From NCBI GenBank assembly GCA_949358305.1, contig OX442321.1:9759605-9823604 (forward strand): a stretch of 64,000 nucleotides of DNA, read 5' to 3'. Below the pieces are notes generated by a model. It saw only the letters and a list, made by a program, of their open reading frames with translations, was not told the DNA's origin and searched no databases. Each line of letters starts with the position of its first letter. Positions within the stretch are counted from its first letter, which is position 1. This DNA comes from Strigamia acuminata. Taxonomy: Eukaryota > Arthropoda > Chilopoda > Geophilomorpha > Linotaeniidae. Positions 24,101 to 44,734 of this stretch are shown piece by piece. The position numbers were made by a program, and so were the translations under genes.

Positions 24101-27100
24101 TGTTGATCTTCAGGATTTCTCGTTCGGCTTTAATAATGAATGATTTATCTCGTGATTCCAATAATCGCGGGATTTTGCAACGTGTAAAATATAAATACGT
24201 GTTTTCTTTGTGAAATGTCACACGAATCTAATGATACATTTCACCATCGGTGTTTTATTTCGTCAGTAATCTGCGGCCAATTTGTGGACAATTTTTACAA
24301 ATTATTTTATTTTCTCGTTTGGAACCCAATCACATCTTGCTTGTTCTCGGACTATGTTTAGGATCAAGTGAGAAAATTAAAGAGGGTGCTGGCAAAACAA
24401 GTTGATAACGCTCGTTGCCTCCTGTTTATTCTCATTATCATCATTTCTGATGAACTCAATCCTTTTTCGCCACTTCTTCCGCTTTCGTTTCCTTGCCTCG
24501 GTGATAGCTAATTGAGCTTTCTGTTTTATTATAAAAACAAACTTGTGCTTGGAGTAATTTTATGAATAAACCAAGGCGTTGCTGCGGAGTAGTTGCAGTA
24601 AATTTGATTTCATGCACCAATTCTTTTTCTTTTTATCTTTTTTAGTCAAAAGGTTTTGTTATAGATGCAGTTAAATGATTGCCGTACTAAATCTAGGGCT
24701 AAATAATAGTATATAACGATGAAAGACGTGTATTTGCAGCTAATGAAAAGATATTACTTTTCCTTTATTGCTTTCCATTGAATTGTAGTAAGAAAAATGA
24801 AGATTACTCGCCACTGTTCGTGTTCATTAAATCATCTGGATTTTTCTTGCTTCCTTTTGAGGGGGAAGAAGAATCGCAGGCACTAATTCTCTCTATAATC
24901 AAATTTTACATGGTTTCGTGGCGGATCGAAGATATTTTAGCGAATAATCCAGTTTGGTTCAAAAATATATTTTACAATTGAGAAAATTCATTTTGAAATG
25001 CGTATATCGATATGTATGACAAATGTGGAATGAATAATACAAATAGCATGCAAAACATTCTCGTGAAACGCAATTTGCATCTTAAAATACATTGCAATAT
25101 AATCTCAATTTATTTCGTTTAAAAATATTTTTTTTCAATTTTTGCTTAAATTATTTGGGAAAATTGATTAAATGGTAGTGATTTTGTTTGAAATACGAAA
25201 AGTTCTTAAACTTTTAATTCTAAAAACAAATAAAACGTTTGTCTTTAAAAATAATCTCCACTCTGTTTTGCCCTTAATAGTGGGAGATTAAACTTCCTCG
25301 TGATTTCTCTAGAGATGGCAGTACAGATCACTGCATCCACATTCACTGATGAAGAAAGCTTAATATATCTGAAAAAATACTCGCTATCACGACGTATATC
25401 TACTTTTGATGTTCGTAGACGAGATTTTTCTTTGATGGCTGAAGAGTGCACCGACTTAATTAAATTTCAAGTTTAATTCCGAATTTTTCTCGCATTGTCA
25501 GGTGATTTTATTAATCCGCGCGCACGAGCAAACAAAATGCAATGTCTTGAATAAAGAATGTGAAATGGAAAGTTCATTGTTGACTCGTCACAAACTAAAT
25601 GTTGTGTACAAAGCAGCGTTGCCTCGTGCGCGATTCTCCATCCATTCTCCTTTTTTTTGTGGAAAGTCGACATTTACAACTGGTGAGCTTTAAAGATTCA
25701 AAGCGATAGGAAAAGTCAAAACCGTCCCCGGAACATCAAATACAGATTTACTGCTTATTATACGACAACACCATTTTGCCATTTGGATGAAAGGAATTTT
25801 AACGGCGTGCTGTGCAAAAAGTGTTTTTAAATCGATATTTCGCATTAGTCATTTGTATTGTCGAGCAATTAAGCTCTTTTTAATCATCTTTAGGTTCAAA
25901 AAATTAATTTTTTCCTTTTCCATTTGGGACTTAATCACGTTATTGTGTTTGGAGCAATTGGCAATGAGCTGAAGGAGGATGTTGGGGGGGGGGGATAAAG
26001 CTTAGTTAGTGGGAGGGAGAAGTAGTTAACTTGTATTATTGATTTGTCATTGCCAATTCACTTAGATTACGTACCATTTCTATTACTCTTCGCTCCTCTT
26101 CATTTCATTTTGTCGTGGAAAATTTCTTTCCCTCTGATTGGCTCTGACCAGGGTCAGTTGAAGTAAATCTCTAAATTAATCTTGTCATTCTCATGGTTGG
26201 ATAAGGTTCTGTCAATGCATTTTCCGCGGTCAATCAAGTATTTTTTTTTTTGGGGGAGATTGGAATTTGTGGAAGTAAAGAAAATGGCGACTTTGCACAA
26301 TCGGAGTGTCACGACACGGCGTCTTCACTGGGGGTTTAATTAATACCAGATGATGTTTTTTGTTACTTTCAACAGCAGCACAAGGTTTTTTGTTACTTAT
26401 TTTGGTTTTATTTTATTAATGGGCTCCCATTTGTGCTAGTACACAAGTCCCAGGGCCCCCAAGTGCACCACTTTATAACCACCGCGTTATCACAGATTAT
26501 AATCTGCGAGGTTACGACGTAAAAACACACATGGTTCAAAACTATATTTTACAATATATTGCTTTTCACTTACTGTTAGTGTATAGTATTTCGCGGAATT
26601 AAATATATTATTTGCACATTAAATAATGTATTTTATAATACGATTGAATGAAGTGACATGCAATAGATTGTAATATAATTTTAAAGTATATTTTTGGGAA
26701 AGACGTTCAAGGCACTTATCGTGCGCTTGATTAAGGCATAAGTCACATTAAGAAGGCAAAAAAGGGAGTCGTGAAGCATGACTTATAAATCAAGACCAAA
26801 TTGTAGTCATTTCGGCCTTCGAGAAAGCACTTATTATTAATTGCTCACAAGATTAGCTCTTACCACATGTTTTTTTGTTGCCCAGAAGTAATTTTTCTCG
26901 ATGAATAAGAATAAGTGCCAGATGACACAACAAAACGTTTGGTTTTTAATTTTACTAATTACGTCATTACGGATTGAATATTTATTCCTACGAGGCTTCA
27001 ATTATGAAAATGGGAGGAGCAGCTGAGAGGAGAAGAAAAAATCGCGGCAAATTGCGATAAAGAAATGGCAGTTATTGATCTGGTAATGAGGAATATGGAG

Positions 27101-28560
27101 AACAACATTAAAAACTCGTTAGTTGGAGATGTGTAATGAAGGTGTCATTTTCCAGTATCTCTACATTGGAAAAATGAAATTTTATTTTGTTTAACGACGT
27201 CTTTCTCTTTAAAATTGTGTGTCACGGCAGGAATGAAATAGGAAGGCAAGTTTTTGTAAATTTTTTTTCTTCTTTTCTGCATGATATGATTTTTATTCAC
27301 CTGTGCAAACTTAGGTGCAATATATGGTGACTATTTCTCCACTTACACATGCTTGGACTTGTTATGAGCTCATAAACATTTGTCAAAAAAGAAGTTGCCA
27401 AGAAACGGTGCCATTAAGCTGAACGTGACTGAAAAGAAAACGCGCGGAAAAAATTGAAGGAACCGATTTAATTTTTTTTTTTTTTTGATTTGAAGTTGAC
27501 TCAATTTTAGGGTTCTTTAATGGGAAAAAATTGATTTCACATTTGCAATTGATAAGCGAAATGAAAGTTTCTAAGCTTAACGATTTTTTTTTTCCGTCCA
27601 CGTTTTGTATGCAATGATTTAGTGTGTAGCGTTAAATGTCAACCCAGAAAAGATTGAGAAAGAAAAGGTTTTTTTTTTTAAATGAGACAATTTGTGGTTG
27701 ATGAGAAATGCGCACTAATTTGTCTCGAGATAGTGGAAGTTTATTAGTTTCGGTAAGATTGAAGGGTAGGGTACGTGTAATCATATTTCCGCACATTTAT
27801 TTTGCTGTTATAATAACGTGTAGCTATTAATAAATTTGGAGCATAACTGCATTAGAAAATGAGAAAAAATTGTTGGTTTCAGCCGTTCGTTATTGATTGG
27901 TGTGCCAGGTGTGCATCATTGCTTAGTACATTTTTTTTGGATCGATTTATAGCGAGAAATGTAAAAGTTATTAAATGGTTATTAACTTGAATTTCTACGG
28001 CTGGAATCCGAAAATTGGACTTTTCTAAGCGCGCTCTAATGAAAGGATTTGACGTAGGTTTGTTTGAAACATAAAAATGTCAATTTGTTCGTTATTTTCT
28101 GAATGAAATGTTGCAAATTGATGCATTTTAGACGGTTTACGGTGACTTAATTCGACGATTGCTATACTGTGCCACTTGGGAGTTGCAATTTATTTTAAGG
28201 GGAAGGTTGGGCTTGGGGTGACGTATTCCTTATTTGTTAGAATTTTGTGCAAACATTTTATTGAAAAAGTAATTGACATGATGGCGTTTTGTAAAGGGGA
28301 TATAATAAATTGACGGCTGAAATGTCTTTTGTGTAATGAGAATCGCTTCAAATTAAACTTGTCTTCGTAACAATTTTATTTCTTTTGAAAGTCAAGACGG
28401 AAGACGAAACCAAAGTAATAAAGCGACTTGAAACTCGGCGTAGTTTTACAAATGAATTTTTTATATTTATATATATATAAATTAAATATATTATGGGGCT
28501 TTGCGCAACAGATTATAATCCATAAATTATTTCCAAATAATAACTATTTCAAATTGTGCA
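21182..28560. other. Non-coding stretch with simple repeats
   Basis: No supported gene. Simple sequence includes an AT run near 22037-22060, a G-rich run at 23201-23222 (G6-C-G15) and a G8-9 run near 25985. A 37-bp word at 25074-25110 recurs at 28561-28597. An open frame at 25315-25476 is discussed as a possible transposase scrap. Confidence 0.45.
25074..25110. repeat. Dispersed 37-bp repeat, copy 1
   Basis: This segment, containing CATTGCAATA, matches 28561-28597 at about 31 of 37 positions. It is probably a piece of an older dispersed repeat; its full extent cannot be set from two short copies. Confidence 0.5.
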
Positions 28561-28597
28561 TGTGCATTTCAAAAAACATTGCAATACAATTTCAATA
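28561..28597. repeat. Dispersed 37-bp repeat, copy 2
   Basis: Second copy of the word seen at 25074-25110. It ends exactly at the left edge of the MITE at 28597, so the MITE appears to have inserted into or beside this older repeat. Confidence 0.5.
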
Positions 28598-29062
28598 GGC
28601 ACATTCAAAGGTTCGGTTTTTACCGTTGCTTTAAACTGATTGGCATCAAAAACAGCCAAAAACCATAATCAAAAACTGCAAAAACCCAAACCACGACTGG
28701 AGTGGTTTATGAATCGGTTTATGCCGGGATTTGGTTTTTACAACCATATTTAAATCGGCCGACTCGAACGTTAGATTGACTGATCAGACTTTCAAGTGTC
28801 ACAAACACTTTCAAATAAAGCATCCACCTCCCAAAATGTGAGTAAATGCTAAATTATGTTAAAACAACCGGGCCACAACCACAATTCGTTAGTTAAATGA
28901 AAGAAATGGAATTTTTATGCACCATGTACTCGCGTGATCACGACGCAAAAACGATACAACAAACGGGGCCTAAAAACGAACACATTCACGGTTAGGCATG
29001 TTTTGGCGTACTATTTTGGCTGTTTTTAATAAACTGTATAAATCGAAACTTTGAATGCATCT
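28597..29062. mobile_element. MITE, AGGYRCATTC family, with AAT duplication
   Basis: The left end AGGCACATTCAAAGGTTCG and the inverted right end AGATGCATTCAAAGTTTCG (ending at 29062) match at 16 of 19 positions. AAT flanks both sides (28594-28596 and 29063-29065). The 466-bp interior contains AAAACC/AAACCA words and no protein-coding frame. Confidence 0.75.
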
Positions 29063-29131
29063 AATGTATTTTTTAACCTTATGGGCATAATGTTTTTTTT
29101 GCCACCATAAGCACATTAATGTGACTTTTCG

Positions 29132-29145
29132 CCACTAGAGGGCAC
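29132..29145 (+). promoter_or_regulatory. CTCF-like motif
   Basis: CCACTAGAGGGCAC fits the CTCF core CCASYAGRKGGCRS at every position. It lies 70 bp past the MITE ending at 29062, in DNA with no gene. A motif match alone does not show binding. Confidence 0.35.
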
Positions 29146-38004
<8,859 letters not shown>

Positions 38005-38039
38005 AATTTTACGTAGTGGTATTTTTTTTACCTGTAATT

Positions 38040-38076
38040 AATAAAAATAAACATCAAAATTTGGAATTTAAATAAA
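38040..38076 (+). terminator. Poly(A) signals of PSMD1
   Basis: AATAAA occurs at 38040-38045, 36 bases past the stop codon, and again at about 38071-38076. Either could direct 3' end formation. Confidence 0.6.
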
Positions 38077-38905
38077 GTAATTAATTTTTTTTTTCTTTAT
38101 TTTTTTTTCTTCTCTTTTTATTATGTGAAAAGAATAGTAAATTGGTTTAATATTACCCATTCATATTGAGGTCTGGTTGGCAATGAGTTGAAGTTTGGAG
38201 TTTCAAATTTCATTAAAATTTACTTTGCGCTTTCAAGTTATTTTGACTTGCGCGAAATTGATTTTAAGAATTGATGGAGTTAGGTGTGAATTGCCAAGTC
38301 ACTCGAATTATATGGCACATGATTTCCGTTTATTGCCCGCATAATTTTCCCTTTATTGACGTTCGTAATTTAAATTAAAGTTGTAATTAAACGCTTTGAT
38401 CAGTTTTATAATTCCCTTTTTCGAAGTCCTCACGGATTACTATATTTATGATCTATTTAGAGGTTGTTGGTTGAATTTGATATGTTTAATTAGTCACTGG
38501 CTTAATTCGAAAATAACTTTAAAAAATATTTTAAAAATAGATTAGTCGCTCTTACCGTATTTAGCGGTGCTTAGTTTGAGTTTATTGATTCAGTGAAAAG
38601 CGGTAGAGGGTCTTTTTGAGGGATATATATATATATATATATATATCTTTACATCTTATTGTTTGTGTCATTGACGGATTGTTCGTAATCCCAAATGCGA
38701 AGAAAAGAAAGGGGATTTTCTAGAGGGAATTGTGGGGGAAAAAGGCAGTGCCATTAATGCTCTCATGGGAGTTTGATGTACGATCTATGGCTTCATCTCC
38801 TTACTCGACACTCATTCAGATGAGTGTTAATAAAAAAAATTATCTTAAAAAATGGGATGCTCCGGCTTTTCAACTCTTTCAAGAGTCGCTCTTGATCTCG
38901 TGCCA

Positions 38906-38938
<33 letters not shown>

Positions 38939-41530
38939 ATAATAAAAAATATTAAATATGGTAATATCGTTTGGTTATTTGGCAACTTGCAGATGATTTA
39001 TTCATTGCCAATAATTGAAGTTTTTTTTGTTTTTTTAAAAATTATAATTTTTAGTAATTTTTTTTGAGGGGGGGGGGGTGGGGGGGTTGGAAAAAGAAAA
39101 ATCAATGTTTAAAATGTATTTTATACATATTTTTATATGTTATTAATGAAAAAAAATTTTTTTGTTTAAATTAGTAAATATTTTGCATTTTTATGCAAAA
39201 TAAAAATATAATAAAAGCCGCATCGTGAATGTGTCAAAACAAGTAGCAGAAAATCACGATGCTTTCATGTCAGTAACAGACTTTTATTGGAGCCCTGGAA
39301 AGGTAATTACTTTTATAATTTAACGTTAAAAGAAAAAATACAATATCGATTTCCATGTGCCAATCGCAAACTGGCTTTAATTGATTTTCCGTACGAGAAA
39401 AAAAGTATTTGAATTTGTTATTTAGATCTCATCATCAAAATATAGTTTTAAAAAATACTCGTAACTGATTAAATTGCTGATTTTAATATGTTAAACTGAT
39501 TTAAGGCGACGCATTTTGTTGCTTACCACTAGCAGGAAATGTCCCTAACTGCCAGCGAAAGAGGCAAGTTGCCAGAAGTGACCCTTAAGAAAGTTTGCTC
39601 ATTTTTAGAGTGCTTTGTCTACACCAAGGGATTTTCAATTGATCGAGTGACAGGTGCTGAAAATTGGTTAATAATTTGTGCTAAAAAATGTAAATATGAA
39701 ATAATTAACCCGATTTAAAAAGGTAAGTGCTTGGCGGCCACCCGATGGGTATTGATTGCGCTGTGCAGTCGCGGGAGTGTTTGTAATTAACTACCAACAA
39801 GAAATAACCCCAACTTAATTAATTAGGACGGTAAACAAATCGTCGAAAAATTGCTTTGACGTGTTGACCGAAGTTAATTTTCATTTCTTGAAGCTGCGCT
39901 GGGAAAATTGCGTTTCATTTCGTGTGTGAAAAGTAAATTAGATTTTGCGAGTAAAGTTTGATTGTTCGCGGCCAAAAACTACGGAAAATATCGTTCAAAA
40001 ATTCATTTCGAGTCGGCTGTTGTGAGTTGTGCTCTTGACATTTCTCAAGTATTTGATTCCTAATTATTTTTTTCGTACGACAATAACTGTTATTACATCC
40101 TCGAAGCACGGCCACTCAACTTAGTTTTGCTTGTTGGTGATGAACTGCGAGGAATATTGAATTTCTTATCTGCGAAAGTGTTGGTGCTAGGTAACAGGGG
40201 GGTCATGGAGAATTCCTTGTCGGTTGGCTGGATTATCGATTTCGTTGAGGTTGCAGAAGGTGGAATCTTTCAATGACAACTACAGGCAAGGGAGAAGCAT
40301 AATAATAAAAAATATATATAGATATATATATATATATATATAAATTTTTAAAAATGATTTCATCGGAAAATCAAATGTGTTTTGTCATGTTTGGGCAAAA
40401 TACTCGCAATTTGTTTCATCAGCTTAGTTATTTATGATGGGATGGTTGATTGAGTTTAAGACTCTCTCTCAAACCCTTTCCTGCATTTAATTGGCTCTAT
40501 TTTTTGTTTAGCTCTAACAAAAAGGCAAAAAAAGGTAATAGAAACTTTTCTTCTAACAAATTAGAACGAGTTTGTATTGCGATTATAAATTGAAGGAATA
40601 TTTTAATGTATTTTTTTTTGTTTATTTCAATGAAAATATCAGAACGAGGGTATATTTCAAGAGATAAACTTGATTATTAGTGTTAAGTCTGTTTCTCGTA
40701 TTGATTGCAGATGTATTGTCTGAGTAATGGCGTAACCGACAACGAATTAGAAGTTGGTGCTCTAAATTTACCGAGGCTTGCGGTCAGGATGGGTCTTGTT
40801 TAACGAGGACATCTCACTTGGTTTAAGCGAGAAATTCAAAGGACGTTGAGTGATCGATAGACCCTCTAAACATTTATTACGTATTCATTGCGGGACTTGT
40901 TAGTTTAGCTTCGTACCTTTCTTTATTACACGCAAATTTCACATTAGAATTACCACACAATGAGTCGGTAAGTCTTTCGGCTTAATTTCATTCACTTAAA
41001 TTTTAATGAGATGTTTCATTGCGAAACGAGGCAAGGCAGCTTGTTCCTGTTTTCGCGAACAGGTGGCCCTTTATTTGGGTTGGAAGTTTTAATTAATTAT
41101 TTTTTTTGAAATTTTTCTTTTCCCCGGTCATGGTCGAATAGAACTGGAGCGTCATAGTATTTTGGAAATAATGTAAATCAATGCGTTTTATTGCCGTTCT
41201 TGTAATTGGAGCATGAGTTCCGGTCTTTTAACACGAGGTAAGGTGATATATCGTGTTCAATTAATGTGCTTAATTAGGATAAAAAAGAACAATTTATTGA
41301 ATTAGTAATAGTCTATGTTGGAAAGAGGTGGCGCCACTGCCTAGACAAAACTAATCGATCTGTCTATTTTGGTATATAGTATTTTAATTTGCAAATTGTA
41401 CTCAAATTAATACAAACAGAAACGACTGGAATAATTACAACCAACAATAAACCAAATTAGTACATTATTTAATAACTTGACTCACAACAAAAATAAAAAC
41501 AACAGTGAAATCGTTGCAGCTTTCATGCAC
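38077..41530. other. Intergenic stretch between PSMD1 and SELENOT
   Basis: No exon or RNA gene recognised. Simple repeats include (AT)12 at 38623-38646, a T28-like run near 38907-38934, a G-rich run at 39067-39086 and AT repeats near 40310-40342. Confidence 0.5.
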
Positions 41531-41538
41531 CAAAAGAA

Positions 41539-41584
41539 TTCCAGTTTCCACAGGCTATGAGAAGCTTGAAATGAAAACCTTCAT
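41539..41584 (-). promoter_or_regulatory. Candidate SECIS element of SELENOT
   Basis: In the 3' untranslated region, about 110 bases after the stop codon, the minus strand reads ATGA (41584-41581), then 13 bases, then AA in the apical loop, and later GGAA (41542-41539). This matches the ATGA / AA / KGAW layout of eukaryotic SECIS elements. The strand after ATGA (AG, bulged G, TTTTCAT) pairs with GTGGAAACT before GGAA, making nine pairs including G-U, with one bulge. The helix below the quartet is weak by eye, so this remains a candidate. Its position and the in-frame UGA of the gene support it. Confidence 0.5.
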
Positions 41585-41693
41585 GTTGTCCAATCAACTG
41601 CACTTTACAAACACCTGAAAAAGTGAGAAAAAAAATCCCAATTTAAATCAAATTCATACCAAATAAAAAGTAAAACCACAGACGCACTGTTAT

Positions 41694-42704
41694 TTAATTG
41701 AATGCAAACTTCTTAAAACTCGTGTGACTATCAATTATTTGAAATAATTCAGGAGGAGAAGGAATACGCCCAGTTTCTAATTTAGACCAAACAGGAACAT
41801 CTGAAACAACAATAAATATTTGAAACATGTAAAAAAACAAATTGTACCATGTAAATGCTCTAATAGAACACGATTGACCGAACCAAGACTTCCCCCTAAT
41901 TTTTTTTAGTGTTTCCAATCAATTTGGACATTTATTTTAGTCGTTTGTCCAATTTATATATTGAATTTAGTCATTTTGGTCAATTTAGACCAGCGTTGTA
42001 AAGAATACCGTATTCTATTTGAGCATTTTCGGTAAACTCTTTGATTCATTACCATTGAATGCAATTTCAAATGCTCCTGTGGAAATAAGTTGACTTTCCA
42101 GAACATTGCTAAGAAAATAAATCATCATACAGGAATACAACTGCAAAAATAAAACAAAAAAAGTTAATAGAAGTTTTATTTTTTTTTCACTTCTGTTATT
42201 TAACCTTATTATTAAGAAACCATCGATAGACGCTAGGTGTATCGGTCCCCATAAAATTAAATGGATTAACACTAGATACAATTAATACTATTAAAATCAA
42301 TTTTCCGATTCCTAAAACTTGGGCGAGTTGCAATCGGTGAGAAGGAGGTGGGAAATTATCTCCGGATATAATAATGTCGGGATACTTGTCTTGTATGAGC
42401 GATGCATATTGCTCAAAGACTTTTCTGTATCCTCATGAGAAACTAAAAATGAAAAGAAATTTTTTTTTTTTAGAAAAATATTGAGCAATTGTTCTGATAA
42501 ATGCGCATGACGCCAACGTTTTTTATCTTACCAAAAGAGAAATTTGAGTGTTGGCCCTGTAAATTTATTGAAATTTGTTGCTGGAATATTTTTGTTCTGT
42601 ACTCCTTCTACACTAACTTGATTGGGTAGGATTAAATCTTTGATAGTTAAACCAATAAACACGAAAAACACGAGCAAATACACCGGCCGTGGAAGGTCCG
42701 CCAT
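41694..42704 (-). CDS. SELENOT: Selenoprotein T with in-frame UGA selenocysteine
   Basis: A thioredoxin-like oxidoreductase of the endoplasmic reticulum membrane. Exons (minus): 42704-42532, 42442-42205, 42140-42053, 41800-41694; introns are GT-AG. The protein is about 201 residues (vertebrate form about 195). It begins with a hydrophobic N-terminal segment (VYLLVFFVFIGLTI). The redox motif Cys-Phe-Ser-Sec spans the first splice site: C58 is split by the intron, and the Sec codon is TGA at 42435-42433, followed by GYRKVFEQY. Next come IQDKYPDIIISGDNF, a membrane segment (GIGKLILIVLIV), and SCMMIYFLSNVLESQ, STGAFEIAFN, DVPVWSKLETGRIPS, all diagnostic of the family. A frame finder treating TGA as stop would break this gene. 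The start is 232 bp from the divergent sialyltransferase start. Nothing else fits this sequence. Confidence 0.93.
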
Positions 42705-42936
42705 AACCCAACTCTACTACAGCAACACGCGTCATATCCGGTGGTTTCCCAGCAGTCAACCTACAGGACTATGCCGATATTAATCTTCTCTTGTCGGCGG
42801 TTAATCAACCATTTCCTCAATTTTGATGTTGAAATCATCAAACAGAAGCCTGGATCCGCACGATGAGACAGTAGAAATATCAATCTATATTCTTACGATG
42901 GCAAATTAAAGTTATTTTGTATTTTTTTCACGTAAA
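42705..42936. promoter_or_regulatory. Bidirectional promoter interval, SELENOT and ST6Gal
   Basis: Only 232 bp separate the two divergent start codons, so both promoters and 5' untranslated regions must lie here or overlap neighbouring coding DNA. The SELENOT side is richer in CpG (for example ACACGCGTCATATCCGG near 42727-42743). No TATA box stands out. Confidence 0.6.
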
Positions 42937-44555
42937 ATGAGAATTGTGGCGCTAAGTATCTGGTTGTTTATAAACTTAACTATTTTTGGATTGTTTGCTT
43001 ATGTTTACATTTTGTGGTCACGTTATTGGAAGGTTGGTATTTAGAATTTAAAAAAAATATATACTTTATTTGAAAATTTAATTTTTTTTAAATTTAATTT
43101 GAAATTGTAGATGACAGCATTGCCGAAACATAAATTCGATACAACAAGAAATATGCACGTGAAGTGGATTCAGCCTCAATTGAGCGCAACGTGGCTCGGA
43201 TCGTTGACAAATCCGCACGGAAAAATCAAACACATTTGGGATGAGAGCATGGAACATAAAGATCTTCCAACCGATAAATTAGAAGCAAAAATTGAGACTT
43301 ATAAAAACCAACTGATTGTACAATTACGAGAAAGACAATTAGATTCGAGCAATATTCTTTTGAGCAAAGCGAAGAATAGATACAATGTTTTCTTCCAAGG
43401 ATTTCGAGCTTCGGCGTACAAAAAACCAAAACTCATCACTTGTGCCTTTAAAAAGACTGTCAAAGTTCGGTTTCTTGATTTCGAGACCGAGCCGTTTCGA
43501 AGCGAAGGACTTAGTCATTATTTTCCAACTTCCGTAGACAGCAGTGAACGAACTGATTATAACTCGTGCGCCATTGTTTCCAGCTCAGGGTCATTATATA
43601 AATCGAACTTGGGAAGAGAAATCGGTTAATAAGTTTTTGCTTATTGCAGTAAAGTAATTTTCATTTTATTATTTTATTTGTTTTATTTATTTATTATATT
43701 GTTCCGCGTGTTAGCCGTATCGTAAAGCAGTCGATTTTGAGTTGGTTTAATTTTTGTAATAATATTTTGACACGGGATGACAGAATTTGTAATTTTGTTG
43801 CAGATTCTCACGACGCTGTTTTAAGATTTAACAACGCTCCCGTGGAGACGTTTGAATCTGATGTAGGATCGAAAACAACGCATCGCATCATTAATTCCCA
43901 AGTTATTTCGAAACCGCAATTCAACTTTCTCATATCGCCGTTATATCAAAACATTACTCTGATGGTGTGGGACCCCGCTAATTATTCCGTCGACATGAAT
44001 GCCGTAATTTAATTAAGCTCAGCAATTTCAGCTAGATGTATAACCGTGTAATAATGTATTTAACAGTGGTTTCGACATCCGGAATTTGACGTGTTTGAGC
44101 CGTATTTTAAAAAACGCGAACAGAAGCCCGAAGAAGAGTTTTACATCTTCCATCCACAAACGCTTTGGGATATCTGGGATTTTATCCAAACTAATACCGG
44201 CATCCCGTTGTTACGTAATCCGCCTTCGTCAGGATTTCTAGGTTGAAAATATTTAAATAATTCGTTTGGTTTGTGTTAAATGTTTTTTTTTTTTATTGCA
44301 GGTATCGCTTATTTTTTGCAGCGGTGCAATTGGGTTTACGTGTATGAATATATTCCATCCATGCGCCTTACTAAAAGGTGCCATTATTATGACGTCCAGG
44401 ATGATCTTGGGTGCACGTTCGGAGATTGGCATCCATTGGCTTCTGAAAAATTGCTGGCACTCGCCATGCATGTTGGATCCGATGTTGATGTGTTTAATGG
44501 AGGGTTTTTGAAGTTGGAAGGACTTCTAAATACTAACTGCCAAAATCAGAAGTAA
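42937..44555 (+). CDS. ST6GAL: Beta-galactoside alpha-2,6-sialyltransferase (ST6Gal family)
   Basis: A Golgi type II enzyme of CAZy family GT29 that transfers sialic acid from CMP-sialic acid to terminal galactose or GalNAc. Exons: 42937-43032, 43111-43624, 43804-44003, 44067-44241, 44302-44555; all phases agree, about 412 residues. Residues 1-32 have a short tail and one membrane anchor (WLFINLTIFGLFAYVYILW). Sialyl motif L spans the second splice site: YNSCAIVSSSGSL, LGREIDSHDAVLRFNNAP. Motif S is PSSGFLGIAYFLQRCNWVYV, with YEYIPS following. Motif III is HYYD and motif VS is HPLASEK. A conserved Cys follows at the end (LLNTNC). These match ST6Gal better than ST3Gal or ST8Sia. ST6Gal1 and ST6Gal2 cannot be told apart here, and invertebrates usually have one. 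AATAAA occurs at 44556-44561 and 44595-44600. Confidence 0.93.
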
Positions 44556-44600
44556 AATAAACATTTAGCGTTACTGGTTCGAATTATGTAATGCAATAAA
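44556..44600 (+). terminator. Poly(A) signals of the sialyltransferase gene
   Basis: AATAAA lies at 44556-44561, immediately after the stop codon, and at 44595-44600. The second is better placed for a normal 3' untranslated region. INTS4 starts 135 bp later. Confidence 0.55.
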
Positions 44601-44734
44601 CAGTTTTAGAACGAGTTTGTGTATTGGAAAAATTAAAAATACAGTAAAATATTTCTGCCTTGATTTTTTTCTTGATTTTTAATCACGTTTCTCACGAGCG
44701 ACATCTAGTAGCAAAATCGTTTACATGAACAATA

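Noticed and set aside
26410-26520. GC-richer block with CTCCCATTTGTGC and CAGGGCCCCC, possible old coding remnant
   Set aside because: Translations in all frames have early stops and no recognisable motif.
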